Origin: Myxococcales bacterium
GTDB taxonomy: Bacteria > Myxococcota_A > Polyangia > Palsa-1104 > JAEUJZ01
Assembly (NCBI GenBank): GCA_016794365.1
Contig: JAEUKB010000002.1
Location: 62,001 to 126,000 of the forward strand
Reading direction: 5' to 3'
DNA: 64,000 nt
Positions 45,128-52,827 of this stretch are shown piece after piece. A program made the position numbers and the translations under genes. Each line of letters begins with the position of its first letter. The first letter of the stretch is position 1. The notes beneath the pieces are model-generated. The model saw only the letters and a list, made by a program, of their open reading frames with translations, was not told the DNA's origin and did no database searches.

Positions 45128-45837
45128 CAGTGAAGCTGGCCAGAGCTGGATCGGCCAGACGGAAGCTGAGTGTCTAGCAGGCGCAGCCGCTCGGCGGCAA
45201 GCTGTAATCGCGCGAGATCTCCGTGACGCAGATAGATGTTGCGCAGGTTGCCCAGCATTCGCGCCAAGATCGTGTGCTTTCCGACGGGCTCGATGTCACT
45301 TTTGTGAATCGCTCGCTGCTTTCCCGTCGATCGCTGCATCAGTGCGTGCAAGTCGCTATGGGAAAGCACATCGCCCGTCGTCGGATCAAAGAGCAGCGGC
45401 GGACGACCTTGCGGGCTCTCACCGCGCAGCAAAAAGTGACCGGGAAACGACACGCCCCACAGCGGCACGCTACAGCGACGAGCAACTTCCAGTGACACCA
45501 CCGACAGCAAGATCGGTAGGCCATGATGCTCGTCGATAACAAAGTTCAAAAAGCTCGCTTGCGGATCGTCGTAGTCGCCCCGCTCGCAAGAAAAGCCTTC
45601 TTCGCTCAGCAGCTCCAAAAGCTGCGTCGCGCGCTCTCCCGGCGGGTCTGACGCATCCAGCTGTTGGCCCAGCCGCTCTGCCAGCTCGTCGAGCTTCGCT
45701 TGGTAATACGCGATGTCTAGCTCGGGATACTCGGGCTCTGCCACGACGAGCGCCGCTTGTCCGAGGTCAATGTCTGACTCGGGCCGACACACGACATGCG
45801 AGAACAGGAGGAGCCGCAGATCGCTTTCAGAAGCCAC
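45127..45837 (-). CDS. SirB1-family transglutaminase-like protein
   Basis: A 236-residue protein of the Transglut_core2/SirB1 (YchA) family: ASFLNFVIDEHHGLPILLSVVSLEVARR, VPLWGVSFPGHFLLRG (His region) and LLFDPTTGDVLS, followed by a TPR-like tail (LGNLRNIYLRHGDLARLQLAAERL). The papain-fold Cys expected near the first motif is not obvious, as is common in this group, so it is probably non-catalytic. GTG start at 45837 overlaps the upstream stop by one base (TAGTG). Confidence 0.88.
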   Translation of the reverse strand: MASESDLRLLLFSHVVCRPESDIDLGQAALVVAEPEYPELDIAYYQAKLDELAERLGQQLDASDPPGERATQLLELLSEEGFSCERGDYDDPQASFLNFVIDEHHGLPILLSVVSLEVARRCSVPLWGVSFPGHFLLRGESPQGRPPLLFDPTTGDVLSHSDLHALMQRSTGKQRAIHKSDIEPVGKHTILARMLGNLRNIYLRHGDLARLQLAAERLRLLDTQLPSGRSSSGQLH

Positions 45838-46091
45838 TAGCGCTGACGAGCCGACGGGCCCTCGGTCTGCCGATAGTTCACCAGCACCGACGGGACAACC
45901 ACCATCTCGCGGTGACGCTCGATGACATCACCTTGATCGTTGCTGACTTCGACGTGCGACAGCACGATGGTCAGGACTTCGCCCTCGGCGGGACGAACGG
46001 TGGCGACGTAACCAGTGATGTGACAGCCGTTTGCGTAGTCGAACGTGACCCGGTGGCTGACCAGATCGCGGAGTTGCTTGCTCAGTGACAT
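45837..46091 (-). CDS. 84-residue small beta-rich protein heading the SirB1 operon
   Basis: MSLSKQLRDLVSHRVTFDYA then NGCHITGYVATVRPAEG, VLTIVLSHVEVSNDQGDVIE and HREMVVVPSVLVNY. The pattern (helix, then five short strands with a G-Y-V/V-V spacing) looks like an Sm-like or small beta-barrel fold, but no family is recognised. The frame is open far upstream to 46643, but that part is antisense to the next gene; start 46091 gives the compact protein. Divergent from the membrane protein at 46217. Confidence 0.65.
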   Translation of the reverse strand: MSLSKQLRDLVSHRVTFDYANGCHITGYVATVRPAEGEVLTIVLSHVEVSNDQGDVIERHREMVVVPSVLVNYRQTEGPSARQR

Positions 46092-46216
46092 GCCGGTCTT
46101 ATACCACGGTCGCCGAAGCAAAATGAAGCCCGCCCTAGAGGTTCCACTCGCTTGCCGATTGCCTGTACCTTGGTAAGGGTCGAAGCGACTTGTTCGCAAC
46201 AAGGAGTGCAGGTCGT

Positions 46217-47320
46217 ATGTCCGAGCCCACATCGAAGGTGCGTTGGCCATGGCTCTTGGTCGCCGTCTTGGGTCTGTCAGGAGCCCTGCTGCTGCCGCTT
46301 GCCAGGCAGCCTGCTCACCACACCGATTCGCCCAGCGCCAAGCCGATGGGACAAGCCGCAGAGCCCGCGCTGCTGCTGAAGCCCGCGCTGCGTCCCGTCG
46401 TACCAGAGTCCGAGCCAGCCGGTCCGCGCAAGCCCGCATCGCTCCCCGGAGAGAATCCGACGAAGACCATTGGGATTGAGGACCAGCACCCGAAGGCCGG
46501 ACGAATCGGGAAGGGCAAGAACGGCAAGCACAGCGACGACACGACCGGACGGACGGACGGAAACGGAGCATTCGCCGCAGGACCGCTCGGGCCGCCCGCC
46601 ACACAGGACGAACAAGCGACCGCCACCAAGCCCGCGACAACACCCGATCAGCTTCGCCAGCAGCTTCCCGGTCGCTTCGCGCTGTCGGCCCCCAGTGAGA
46701 TGCAAGTCGGTCGCAGTGAGCATGTCACCGTCGTTGCTGGCATCGAGCAGCTTCGCGCCATGGTGACTTCCGATCTGCAAGCTGTGACCGGCGAAGCAGC
46801 CCAGACCGTCAGCACCAAAGACCTGCCGCTGTCCCGGCTCCTGCGCGTCGAGCTTCGCGCCGATTCCGACGCTGACTTTGAGATTCGAGCCTTTACCCAA
46901 GCCGATCAGCGCCTGTCTACCGAGCAGACCACGACGTGGGAATGGTCGGTCACGCCCAAGACCGATGGAGACAAGCACCTGACGGTGGTGATCAGCAACC
47001 TCGTCGATGGCCAGGGGCTCCCGATTGCGGTGACGATCGCGCATCGCAAGCTGCATGTCTCGCTGTCCGTCACGCAGCGCATCCGCGAGCTGGCAGGCAC
47101 CGCATCGTCCGCCGGGAGCGCGCTCGCAGGACTCGTCGGGACATGGCTCGGGCTGCTTAGGCCACTGCTTCAGCGTCGTCGGGAAGAAGAAGGCAAGCTC
47201 GCAGCCAAGACCGAGCCCGAAGCCAAGTCGAGCGATCCGCCCAGGACTCCCAGCGAAAAGCCCGCTGCGACGACCACGCCACCGCCTGCCGCCAAGCCCG
47301 ACCCAGAGCCACCAGCCTAA
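46217..47320 (+). CDS. Membrane-anchored protein with a beta-sandwich domain
   Basis: A 367-residue protein: signal anchor (WPWLLVAVLGLSGALLLPLA, about residues 10-29), a Pro/Lys/Gly-rich linker, then a beta-sandwich (QLPGRFALSAPSEMQVGRSE to AHRKLHVSLSVTQRIRELA), a second weakly hydrophobic helix (SAGSALAGLVGTWLGLL) and a Lys/Glu/Pro tail. The sandwich recalls the outer domains next to membrane helices in some bacterial conflict/caspase-associated proteins, but this is a loose likeness. AAGGAG precedes ATG 46217. Convergent with the epimerase gene (4-bp gap). Function unknown. Confidence 0.65.
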   Translation: MSEPTSKVRWPWLLVAVLGLSGALLLPLARQPAHHTDSPSAKPMGQAAEPALLLKPALRPVVPESEPAGPRKPASLPGENPTKTIGIEDQHPKAGRIGKGKNGKHSDDTTGRTDGNGAFAAGPLGPPATQDEQATATKPATTPDQLRQQLPGRFALSAPSEMQVGRSEHVTVVAGIEQLRAMVTSDLQAVTGEAAQTVSTKDLPLSRLLRVELRADSDADFEIRAFTQADQRLSTEQTTTWEWSVTPKTDGDKHLTVVISNLVDGQGLPIAVTIAHRKLHVSLSVTQRIRELAGTASSAGSALAGLVGTWLGLLRPLLQRRREEEGKLAAKTEPEAKSSDPPRTPSEKPAATTTPPPAAKPDPEPPA

Positions 47321-47324
47321 CCAG

Positions 47325-48347
47325 CTACGGCACGAGCTGACGCAGCTTGTCCGTGGACGGCTTCAGCCTGCCCGTCGAAAGCGCAAAGCGAATCGTATCG
47401 CGCAGCGAATCCTCGAGCGAGCGAATGGAATAACCCAGCTCTGCCTTCGCTTTGTCCGACGACACCCACGTACACATGTGCCCCGCTTTGGCCAGCTGTC
47501 GCGACAAGCTGGCGTGCTGCTTTTGCAGCCGCGCGGTCCACTCGATAAGCCCCGCCACCGCGTAGGCCAGCGGATACGGCGCTTGCGGCGGCGGCGACAC
47601 GCCCGTTAGCTCGCGAATCGCCGACAGCAGCTGGGTCAGCGTCACGTTGTTGCCCCCCAGGATGTACGTCTCACCGGGACGACCTTGCGTCAGCGCCGCA
47701 ACGTGCGCCGCCGCCATCTCGCGGACATCCCCAAAGCTCGGACGACCTTCGACGTAGACCGGCATCTTGCCGCGCACAAACGCCAGGATCGTCGAGGTGC
47801 TCGACTGATAGATATCGCCCGGACCCAAGATCACCACCGGACGCAGGATCACGAGCGGGAGCCCTCGCTGCGCCACCTTCTGCGCTTCCCGCTCTCCGTG
47901 CAGCTTGCTGCGACTGTAATCCAGCCCGACATCGTCGGCATTGCTCGGCGTGGACTCATCGGCGATCCGCTCCGTCGCGCTACCGCCCATCGCCGCCACC
48001 GAAGAAGTCAGCACCGCGCGCTCGACGTTGGCCTGACGCGCCGCTTCCATCACAATCCCAGCGCCCGTCGCATTGACGCGATACATCAGCTCAGGATTTT
48101 CGGGGTTAAAGTGCGGCACACCAGCGGTATGAATCACCGCCTGACAGCCATCCAGCGCCGCCCGCACCGACGCGCCGTCCAGCACATCGCCGTACGCTTT
48201 GTCTACCTGGGCCCCCAGCAGCTCGCCGATGTTGTCCAGCTTGCTGCTCTTGCGAACCAGCACCCGCGCCGAGTGCCCCGACTCGACCAGCTTGCGCACC
48301 ACCCAAGAGCCCAAAAAACCAGTCGCACCCGTGACGAGGACTTTCAT
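47325..48347 (-). CDS. NAD-dependent epimerase/dehydratase (extended SDR)
   Basis: A 340-residue extended short-chain dehydrogenase: Rossmann VTGATGFLGSWVVRKL, the DVLDG acidic step, and the catalytic YSRSK (YxxxK) with a preceding LTSSVAAMGG Ser. It most resembles dihydroflavonol reductase/3-beta-hydroxysteroid dehydrogenase or HpnA-type enzymes. Substrate unknown. It is last in the row exbB-exbD-tonB-epimerase, 6 bases after the tonB stop, so likely co-transcribed with an envelope-energising system. Confidence 0.88.
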   Translation of the reverse strand: MKVLVTGATGFLGSWVVRKLVESGHSARVLVRKSSKLDNIGELLGAQVDKAYGDVLDGASVRAALDGCQAVIHTAGVPHFNPENPELMYRVNATGAGIVMEAARQANVERAVLTSSVAAMGGSATERIADESTPSNADDVGLDYSRSKLHGEREAQKVAQRGLPLVILRPVVILGPGDIYQSSTSTILAFVRGKMPVYVEGRPSFGDVREMAAAHVAALTQGRPGETYILGGNNVTLTQLLSAIRELTGVSPPPQAPYPLAYAVAGLIEWTARLQKQHASLSRQLAKAGHMCTWVSSDKAKAELGYSIRSLEDSLRDTIRFALSTGRLKPSTDKLRQLVP

Positions 48348-48353
48348 GATGAG

Positions 48354-49145
48354 CTAGTTCTCATTTTCAAACGTGACGACGTAGCGCTCGATGACAAACG
48401 GGACCGGCTTGCCGTCTTTGCCCATCGCGGGCTTGAAGCGACAGCGCGGATCGAAGCGCATAAAGCCGATCGCGATGTTGTCTACCTCGGGGCTGATGCC
48501 CTTGAGCTTTTTGATCGCTCGCACCTTGCCGCGCTCGTCCAGCTCGATCCGCATCACCACCTGACCTTCGACGCCCTGCGCGTGTGTCTCCGAGCGTGAC
48601 CACTTTTCCTTCATGCTCGGGCCGCACTCGTCAGAGTCCATCTCCGGCAGCTTGGCCAGGTTTTCCTCGGCGACCGGACGATACTCACTGCCGCCCGGCG
48701 CACTCGACGGAGGCAGCGGCGGAATCTCCGTCACTTTGGGCCGCTTGCCTGGGTCCGCCATCGTGGTGTTGCCCGTCGCCACTGCGATGCCACTGCCGCC
48801 AGTCTGGCTCGGATCGATACCGAACACCGGCTTCGGCGGCTCTTTGGGCGGCTCTGCGGGCGGCGGCGTCGAAGGCTTCGGCGCTTCCGCTGGCTTCGGC
48901 TGCCGCTTGGTGATCTTCTTCGGCGGCTCCGGCGGCTTGGGCTCCTCGGGCTTGGGCGGCTCCGGCTTCGTCTCAGGAGGCGGTGGCGGCGGCGGCTCCT
49001 TCGGCTTGCGGAACTCGACCTCGACCACCGTCGGACCGATCTTGTCGGGCGGCTTGGCCAGGAACAAATACATCAAGATGCCGCCGTGCAGAACCGCCGC
49101 CAGCAGCATCCCAATGCCATCAAACTTGGTGACGATTCCGGTCAC
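48354..49145 (-). CDS. tonB: TonB family protein
   Basis: Transmits ExbB/ExbD energy to outer-membrane receptors. The 263-residue protein has an N-terminal membrane helix (GMLLAAVLHGGILMYLFLA), a Pro/Glu/Lys-rich spacer (PPPPPPETKPEPPKPEEPKP), a Gly/Pro middle and a C-terminal TonB_C-like domain with Cys (MDSDECGPSMKEKW, GQVVMRIELDERGKVRAIK). GTG start overlaps the exbD stop by four bases (GTGA), so the pair is translationally coupled. The C-terminus is closer to the GltG/AgmX-type TonB-like domains than to E. coli TonB, which may point to a motility or envelope role. Confidence 0.88.
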   Translation of the reverse strand: MTGIVTKFDGIGMLLAAVLHGGILMYLFLAKPPDKIGPTVVEVEFRKPKEPPPPPPPETKPEPPKPEEPKPPEPPKKITKRQPKPAEAPKPSTPPPAEPPKEPPKPVFGIDPSQTGGSGIAVATGNTTMADPGKRPKVTEIPPLPPSSAPGGSEYRPVAEENLAKLPEMDSDECGPSMKEKWSRSETHAQGVEGQVVMRIELDERGKVRAIKKLKGISPEVDNIAIGFMRFDPRCRFKPAMGKDGKPVPFVIERYVVTFENEN

Positions 49146-49582
49146 GTCCCGTCAGTCGCCATCGCGAACTTGGTGACCCCGAGGGTCTTCACCAGATCGA
49201 CGATATGCATGACATCACCGTAGGCGATGCCTTTGTCACCGGCAATCACCGCTTGGATGTCTTTGTTTTTGGTCACAATGTCGGTGATCTGCGCCCGCGC
49301 TTTCGTCTCATCGACCTTCTCGCCATTGAGGAACAGGTCGTAGCCGCCTTCCCCGTTTGGCTTCTTGGTGAGCGTCAGCGCCAGCGTGGTCTTCTGCGTC
49401 TCATCGCCGCTCGCGGCCTTGGGCAGCTCGACCTTGATCGACGGATTGTTCGCGATCATCGGCGCCGCCACCATCATGATGATGAGCAGCACCAGCGTAA
49501 TATCGACGAGCGGCGTGACGTTGATGTCGGCAATCATGCCGCCGCCATCATCATCTCCGCTCGATAGAGCCCCACCCGCCAT
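49142..49582 (-). CDS. exbD: ExbD/TolR family protein
   Basis: A 146-residue inner-membrane protein with the conserved N-terminal helix and Asp: DINVTPLVDITLVLLIIMMVAAP, followed by the periplasmic domain (SIKVELPKAASGD, AQITDIVTKNKDIQAVIAGDKG). It partners the ExbB/TolQ channel. Overlaps exbB by one base (TAATG) and tonB by four. Confidence 0.93.
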   Translation of the reverse strand: MAGGALSSGDDDGGGMIADINVTPLVDITLVLLIIMMVAAPMIANNPSIKVELPKAASGDETQKTTLALTLTKKPNGEGGYDLFLNGEKVDETKARAQITDIVTKNKDIQAVIAGDKGIAYGDVMHIVDLVKTLGVTKFAMATDGT

Positions 49583-50274
49583 TAGGTTGCCTCCGCTGCC
49601 TTGACCCGGCTCTTGCCTTTGGATTCGTCCGCGCCGCCATCATGGTGCGCACTCTCGGCCCGCAGCGCCGCCAGGATCACCTGCATCACCGCATCAATGT
49701 GAGATGAGATGCCGCGCACCTGGCGATTGTAGAAGTTAAAGAACACGACCGCTGGAATGGCCACCAGCAGACCGACGGCAGTTGCGACCAGCGCTTCCGA
49801 GATACCGGCCATGACGATCGCGATACCGCCCGACTGGTTGGCCGCCAGGTCACGGAACGCCTTGATGATGCCAAGGACCGTGCCAAACAGACCGATAAAC
49901 GGGGCGTTGCTGCCGAGCGTGCCCAGGAAGGCCAGGTTGCGCTCGAGCCGCAGCTTGACCCGCGCCTTGGCACCCAGCATCGCCGCTTCGACGGCATCAG
50001 CGCCGCGCTCCGCATCGGTCAGACCGGCGCGCGCCACTTCCGCTTCCAGGCCCTTTTCCGAATCGACCCGCTTTCTCGCTTCGGCGAAGCGATGGTCGAG
50101 CAGCATCTTCCGCAGGTCATCGGCCAGACCGGCAAAGTCGGCTCGCAGGCTGAAGTAGTACAGACCGCGCTCAATCGCGATCGCCAGGCTGATCACCGAC
50201 AGGAAGATCAGCAGCCACAGCACCCACTCGGCACCGAGGAGGGTAAAGGCAAGAAGTTTCTGTGTCAGGTTCAT
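49582..50274 (-). CDS. exbB: MotA/TolQ/ExbB proton channel protein
   Basis: A 230-residue inner-membrane protein with three helices: WVLWLLIFLSVISLAIAIE, then the conserved pair NLAFLGTLGSNAPFIGLFGTVLGIIKAF and GISEALVATAVGLLVAIPAVVFFNFY. Together with exbD it makes the proton-driven motor. The start is set at 50274 (MNLTQKLL); the frame is open further but lacks likeness. A 225-bp divergent region separates it from the atoE gene. Confidence 0.93.
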   Translation of the reverse strand: MNLTQKLLAFTLLGAEWVLWLLIFLSVISLAIAIERGLYYFSLRADFAGLADDLRKMLLDHRFAEARKRVDSEKGLEAEVARAGLTDAERGADAVEAAMLGAKARVKLRLERNLAFLGTLGSNAPFIGLFGTVLGIIKAFRDLAANQSGGIAIVMAGISEALVATAVGLLVAIPAVVFFNFYNRQVRGISSHIDAVMQVILAALRAESAHHDGGADESKGKSRVKAAEAT

Positions 50275-50499
50275 CGGACTGAAAGCTCTCCCGTGGGCGT
50301 TTGGACGCTGCGTGCGGTGAAATTGGATGCCTTGCCGTGACACTTGCCGTCAAAGTGGTCGCGTGATGGCCCAGTCCGCGTCGCAGTCGCCGTTTTACAT
50401 GCGGGTCGTAAATTCTTGGTGGGGAGTGTAACGGCTCAACCCGCAGGCTCGCAACCGGAAGTTGCCGCTGGGCCTCGGGAAAGGGCCTATAAAAATCAC

Positions 50500-51882
50500 A
50501 TGAAAGACTCTCCACTTGTTGCGCTGGCCCTGCGCGCCACCGGGTTTTTGGAACGCTACCTGCCGGATGCCTTTGTGTTTGCACTCGGAGCGACCGGGCT
50601 GTCCCTTCTGGCGGGCTGGCTGTGGACCGGCACGAGCGCGGCGACCCTGCTCGACGGCTGGGGCAAGGGCTTTTTCTCGCTGCTCGGCTTTACGCTCCAG
50701 ATGTCGCTCATCATCATCTTGGGTCACGTCGTCGCGAGCGCGCCACCCATCGATCGACTGCTGCGACGGCTCGCCGGACTCGCGCAGACCCCTCAAGCAG
50801 GCGTGACGCTGGTGGCGCTTTTGGCGATGCTGTCGTCGTGGATCAACTGGGGCTTTTCGCTGACCTTTTCGGCGATGCTGGCGCGGGCGACGGCGCGGCG
50901 GTTTGCCGATCGCGGTCAGCCCATCGACTATCGAGCGCTCGCGGCGGCCAGCTTCCTCGGGCTGGGGAGCATCTGGGCGCAGGGGCTGTCGGGCTCGGCG
51001 GCGCTGCAAATGGCGACGGCAAACGCGCTGCCCCCAGGACTACACGGTCAGGGCATCCCGCTGTCGCAAACGATCTTTTTGTGGCAGTCGTTTGTGTCGG
51101 TGGCGGTCGAGATCGTGGTCGTCACGACCCTGTTTTGGCTGATCGCCCCCCGCGAGTCCACTGCGGTGACAGCGGCGTCGCTCGGCATTGACCTTCACGA
51201 CCCGCCGCCCTCGCCCGTCGAGCCGTCGTCCTTGCGTCCGGGGGAACGCCCCGAGCACTCGCCGTGGCTGTCGGTGATGTTTGTGGCGATCGCGACGAGC
51301 TACCTGACCCACAGCCTGCTGGGCGCACCATCGCGGCTGGAAGCGATAAACCTCAACACGATCAACCTGGCGCTGCTGACCCTGGGGACGGCGCTGCACC
51401 GGACCCCGGCGCGGCTTCAGCGGGCGTTTGCGCAGGCGACCCCGGCGGTGTGGGGCGTGATCTTGCAGTTTCCGCTCTACGGGGGGATTGCCGGGGTGCT
51501 GGCGAGCGCGCACCTGAACGAACAGATCGCGGGCCTGTTCGTCGGAGCGGCCAGTCAGGCGACGCTGCCGCCGCTGGTGGCGCTCTACTCGCTGCTGCTG
51601 GGGATCTTTGTGCCGTCGGGGGGCTCGAAGTGGCTGATCGAGGCACCGTATGTGCTCGACGCGGCTTCGCGGCTGCACGTTCACGCGGGCTGGATGGTCG
51701 CCGTCTACGATCTGGGCGAGGCGCTGGCCAACCTGATCCAGCCGTTTTGGATGCTGCCGGTGCTGGGGATCTTCGGGCTGCGCGCCCGCGACGTGATGGG
51801 CTACACCGTGATCACGTTCGTGGTGCTCTTGCCGGTGGTGCTCCTGTTGACCTACGGGCTCGGCCTGACGCTGTCGCGCTAA
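50500..51882 (+). CDS. AtoE-type short-chain fatty acid transporter
   Basis: A 460-residue membrane protein with about twelve helices, for example LPDAFVFALGATGLSLLAGW and LVALLAMLSSWINWGFSLTFSAML. The C-terminal IFVPSGGSKWLIEAPYVLDAA and AVYDLGEALANLIQPFWMLPVLG match the AtoE family (uptake of acetoacetate/butyrate-type acids). GTG/ATG choice: ATG 50500 gives the family N-terminus (MKDSPLVALALRATGFLERYLP). Third-position G/C is high. No ato thiolase genes are adjacent. Confidence 0.9.
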   Translation: MKDSPLVALALRATGFLERYLPDAFVFALGATGLSLLAGWLWTGTSAATLLDGWGKGFFSLLGFTLQMSLIIILGHVVASAPPIDRLLRRLAGLAQTPQAGVTLVALLAMLSSWINWGFSLTFSAMLARATARRFADRGQPIDYRALAAASFLGLGSIWAQGLSGSAALQMATANALPPGLHGQGIPLSQTIFLWQSFVSVAVEIVVVTTLFWLIAPRESTAVTAASLGIDLHDPPPSPVEPSSLRPGERPEHSPWLSVMFVAIATSYLTHSLLGAPSRLEAINLNTINLALLTLGTALHRTPARLQRAFAQATPAVWGVILQFPLYGGIAGVLASAHLNEQIAGLFVGAASQATLPPLVALYSLLLGIFVPSGGSKWLIEAPYVLDAASRLHVHAGWMVAVYDLGEALANLIQPFWMLPVLGIFGLRARDVMGYTVITFVVLLPVVLLLTYGLGLTLSR

Positions 51883-52130
51883 CGGCTCGATCGAGACATG
51901 CGACGGCTCGATCTTGACGCTTCACGGCTCGATCGAGCAGTGCGACGGCTCGATCTTGACGCTTCACGGCTCGATCGAGCAGTGCGACGGCTCGATCATG
52001 ACGTTCAACGGCTCGATCGAGGCATGCAACGGCTCTTTTTGACGTTCGATGGCTCTTTTTGACGTGTCACGGCTCTTTTTGACATGCGACGGCTCTTTTT
52101 GACGTTTCGCGGCTCGATCGGGCCGCTTTG
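51883..52130. repeat. 12-unit 20/21-bp tandem repeat array
   Basis: Units start at 51883, 51904, 51925, 51946, 51967, 51988, 52009, 52030, 52050, 52070, 52090 and 52110; 11 of the 12 begin CGGCTC (52050 begins TGGCTC). The first seven are 21 bp with CGGCTCGATC. Odd-numbered units 1, 3, 5 and 7 contain the palindrome CTCGATCGAG (51886, 51928, 51970, 52012, exactly 42 bp apart). Units 8-11 are 20 bp and have CTCTTTTTGAC instead; the last returns to CGATCG. It begins 1 base after the AtoE stop. No spacers of CRISPR type, no coding sense. Iteron-like binding array or simple repeat expansion. Confidence 0.9.
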
Positions 52131-52260
52131 CGGCTGCATTTGCGCACCAAACTGCACAACCTTGAAACGGTGCTGACCGACGGGGACGACTTGCGCAAGG
52201 AGCGATCGCAGCTACGCTCGTGGGCACCTGATTTTCAGGAAAAACAACCAGGAGCCACAG
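52131..52260. other. Region between the repeat array and the next gene
   Basis: About 130 bases with no gene. CCTGATTTTCAGG (52228-52240), a 5-bp inverted repeat around TTT, lies just before the ribosome site CAGGAG of the gene at 52261. Confidence 0.5.
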
Positions 52261-52806
52261 ATGCCCAAGTCAGAGAGCAAGAACTCGTCGGTGCTGAACA
52301 TGCCAATCGCGGAGCTAACCCGTCGGATTCAGAAAGTGGAAGCGCTGCTCACAGAAGCGGAGTCGCTGCTGCCGGGGCTGCGCACGCTGACCGAAGACGA
52401 TCGCCGCCACACCAACGGCAAGCTGCGAAACGGCGAAAGCGAGATGCTCAAGCGGGTGCTCGACGCGGTGCGCGCGCAGCCGGGCTACTTTACGTCGCTG
52501 GCCGATGAAGACGAAGGCAGCGATCCGACCAAGCTGGAAGTGGACCTCATCGCCGATCGGCTGGCGCGGCGCGAGCTGCTGTCGCAGGCGCTGGCTCGCT
52601 TTGCGCGGATCGAGCAGCCGCTGTCGGACTCGGTGCTGCACCTGGGGGAACAGACGCGGACGGTGCTGCTCGCGGCGTATCGGATCGCACGGACGCTGGC
52701 GCGCAGCGACGCCAAGCTGCGGGACCAGATTGCGCCGGTCATCGACTTCTACAGCACCAGCAGCCGTCGGTCGAAAGCCGGAGAGGACGCGCCCCACAGC
52801 CCGTAA
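52261..52806 (+). CDS. Helical hypothetical protein
   Basis: A 181-residue, mainly helical protein (MPIAELTRRIQKVEALLTEAESL, LVDL-type helices around ADRLARRELLSQALARFARI, LLAAYRIARTLAR). No membrane segment or known motif. CAGGAG ribosome site 7 bases before ATG. It directly follows the repeat array and is 21 bases before the FAD oxidase gene, so may be its operon head. Function unknown. Confidence 0.7.
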   Translation: MPKSESKNSSVLNMPIAELTRRIQKVEALLTEAESLLPGLRTLTEDDRRHTNGKLRNGESEMLKRVLDAVRAQPGYFTSLADEDEGSDPTKLEVDLIADRLARRELLSQALARFARIEQPLSDSVLHLGEQTRTVLLAAYRIARTLARSDAKLRDQIAPVIDFYSTSSRRSKAGEDAPHSP

Positions 52807-52827
52807 GGCTTTTGCTAAGGTGCAGAT

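Noticed and set aside
46092..46643. N-terminal extension of the 84-aa protein
   Set aside because: Arg-rich and antisense to the membrane protein gene; the internal start at 46091 gives a compact protein.
51883..52130. CRISPR array
   Set aside because: No separate spacers of 30 bp or more between constant repeats and no cas genes; it is a simple tandem array.
51964..52227. 87-codon minus-strand frame in the repeat array
   Set aside because: Its 7-residue periodicity only mirrors the 21-bp repeat and breaks where units shrink to 20 bp.
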